Of a stretch of 7,137 nucleotides of DNA, positions 6,701 through 7,137 are shown piece after piece. The stretch comes from an uncultured Porphyromonadaceae bacterium (GTDB lineage Bacteria > Bacteroidota > Bacteroidia > Bacteroidales > Muribaculaceae). The position numbers and the translations under genes are program-made. The notes under the pieces were generated by a model. The model searched no databases. It saw only the letters and a list, made by a program, of their open reading frames with translations, and was not told the DNA's origin. The stretch covers positions 1 to 7,137 of the forward strand of contig UREH01000122.1 in the NCBI GenBank assembly GCA_900546835.1, given 5' to 3'. Positions within the stretch are counted from its first letter, which is position 1; each line of letters begins with the position of its first letter.

Positions 6701-7087
6701 ATGATTCTGCACAGCACCAACGGGGTTTCTCCGAGAGTCAGTTTCTCCGAGGCCATAGCCAACGGAATAGCTCCGGACGGCGGTCTCTATATGCCAGACA
6801 GCCTGCCGAAGTTGCCGCAGGCCTTGTTCCGCAACATTCAGGAAATGTCGCTGCGGGAGGTTGGCTTTGTGGTTATGAGCACGCTTTTCGCCGACACTAT
6901 CTCCTCGGCGAAGCTCAAGGCCATAGTAGACGACGCGCTCGATTTCGAGGTGCCTCTGAAGCGCCTCGACGACACGAGGTTCGTGCTGGAACTCTTTCAT
7001 GGCCCGACGAATACCTTCAAGGATTTCGGAGCACGCTTCATGGCGCGGCTCCTTCCGGTGCTCGCTCCGACAGGCGAGGGGAATCAG
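6701..7087 (+). CDS. thrC: Threonine synthase, N-terminal 129 residues (cut by contig end)
   Basis: Threonine synthase converts O-phosphohomoserine to threonine with PLP in the cytoplasm, the last step of threonine synthesis. Genomic sequence gives 129 residues. STNGVSPRVSFSEAI at the start and APDGGLYMP (24-32) are typical of the N-terminal domain. ELFHGPTNTFKDFGARF (97-113) contains the Schiff-base Lys107, at the same number as in E. coli ThrC. Full-length enzymes of this class have over 400 residues, so most of the gene is missing. The reading frame runs on for six more codons (LSLIHI) and a stop, but these are encoded by adapter and are not part of the protein. The start at 6701 agrees with the family N-terminus and lies immediately after the promoter boxes. 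Confidence 0.93.
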
Positions 7088-7137
7088 CTGTCTCTTATAC
7101 ACATCTGACGCTGCCGACGATATGCAGTGTGTAGATC
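7088..7137 (+). other. Nextera transposase adapter plus i5 index, not genomic DNA
   Basis: 7088-7106 is CTGTCTCTTATACACATCT, the Tn5 mosaic-end adapter. 7107-7120 is GACGCTGCCGACGA, the rest of the Nextera read-1-side adapter in reverse complement. 7121-7128 (TATGCAGT) occupies the index position, being the reverse complement of ACTGCATA, which I recall as Nextera index S506/N506. 7129-7137 (GTGTAGATC) begins the P5 flow-cell sequence. The order and spacing match a library-end read-through exactly, so the contig was assembled from untrimmed reads. Confidence 0.98.

Noticed and set aside
6578..7102. A 174-residue minus-strand open frame starting MYKRQ
   Set aside because: It is antisense to thrC, and its first codons come from the adapter at 7088-7106; no protein family is recognisable in it.

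Overview
The window looks like one end of a metagenomic or isolate draft contig from a Bacteroidota gut-type bacterium. Order Bacteroidales is likely and Muribaculaceae is my best guess (inference, not tested). The reasons are: Bacteroidota-style TAnnTTTG promoter boxes, genes without clear Shine-Dalgarno sites, a BioG-BioC fusion protein of the kind known in Bacteroides, and Bacteroidales-like BioA, BioF and ThrC sequences. The last 50 bases (7088-7137) are not genomic: they are Nextera sequencing adapter with its index.

Layout. 1-169 is the 5' part of an unrecognised, very GC-rich minus-strand ORF cut by the contig edge. 170-649 has no convincing gene. 650-814 is a small histidine-rich single-pass membrane protein (+), ending at a strong hairpin (843-882) that also faces the end of the biotin operon. 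930-5730 is a four-gene biotin operon on the minus strand, transcribed bioA, bioF, bioG-bioC fusion, bioD. A 190-bp long-palindrome element with 28-bp terminal inverted repeats (MITE-like) sits between bioF and bioGC, in an otherwise tightly packed operon. 5731-5898 is the divergent control region, with a promoter-like box for bioA and an inverted repeat. 5899-6618 is a six-helix cation-channel protein (+) with a non-canonical selectivity filter. 6701-7087 is the N-terminal third or less of threonine synthase (+), cut by the contig end and fused to adapter.

How the genes work together. The BioC half methylates malonyl-ACP so that fatty-acid synthesis can build the pimeloyl chain. The BioG half removes the methyl ester to give pimeloyl-ACP. 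BioF condenses this with alanine to KAPA, BioA transaminates KAPA to DAPA, and BioD closes the ureido ring to give dethiobiotin. The last enzyme, biotin synthase BioB, is not in the window. The channel and thrC are not functionally linked to biotin as far as the sequence shows.

I did not find a new defence, mobile or regulatory system. The items most worth a second look are the palindromic element inside the operon, the odd channel filter, the histidine-rich micro-protein, a promoter that would make thrC leaderless, and the adapter artefact.
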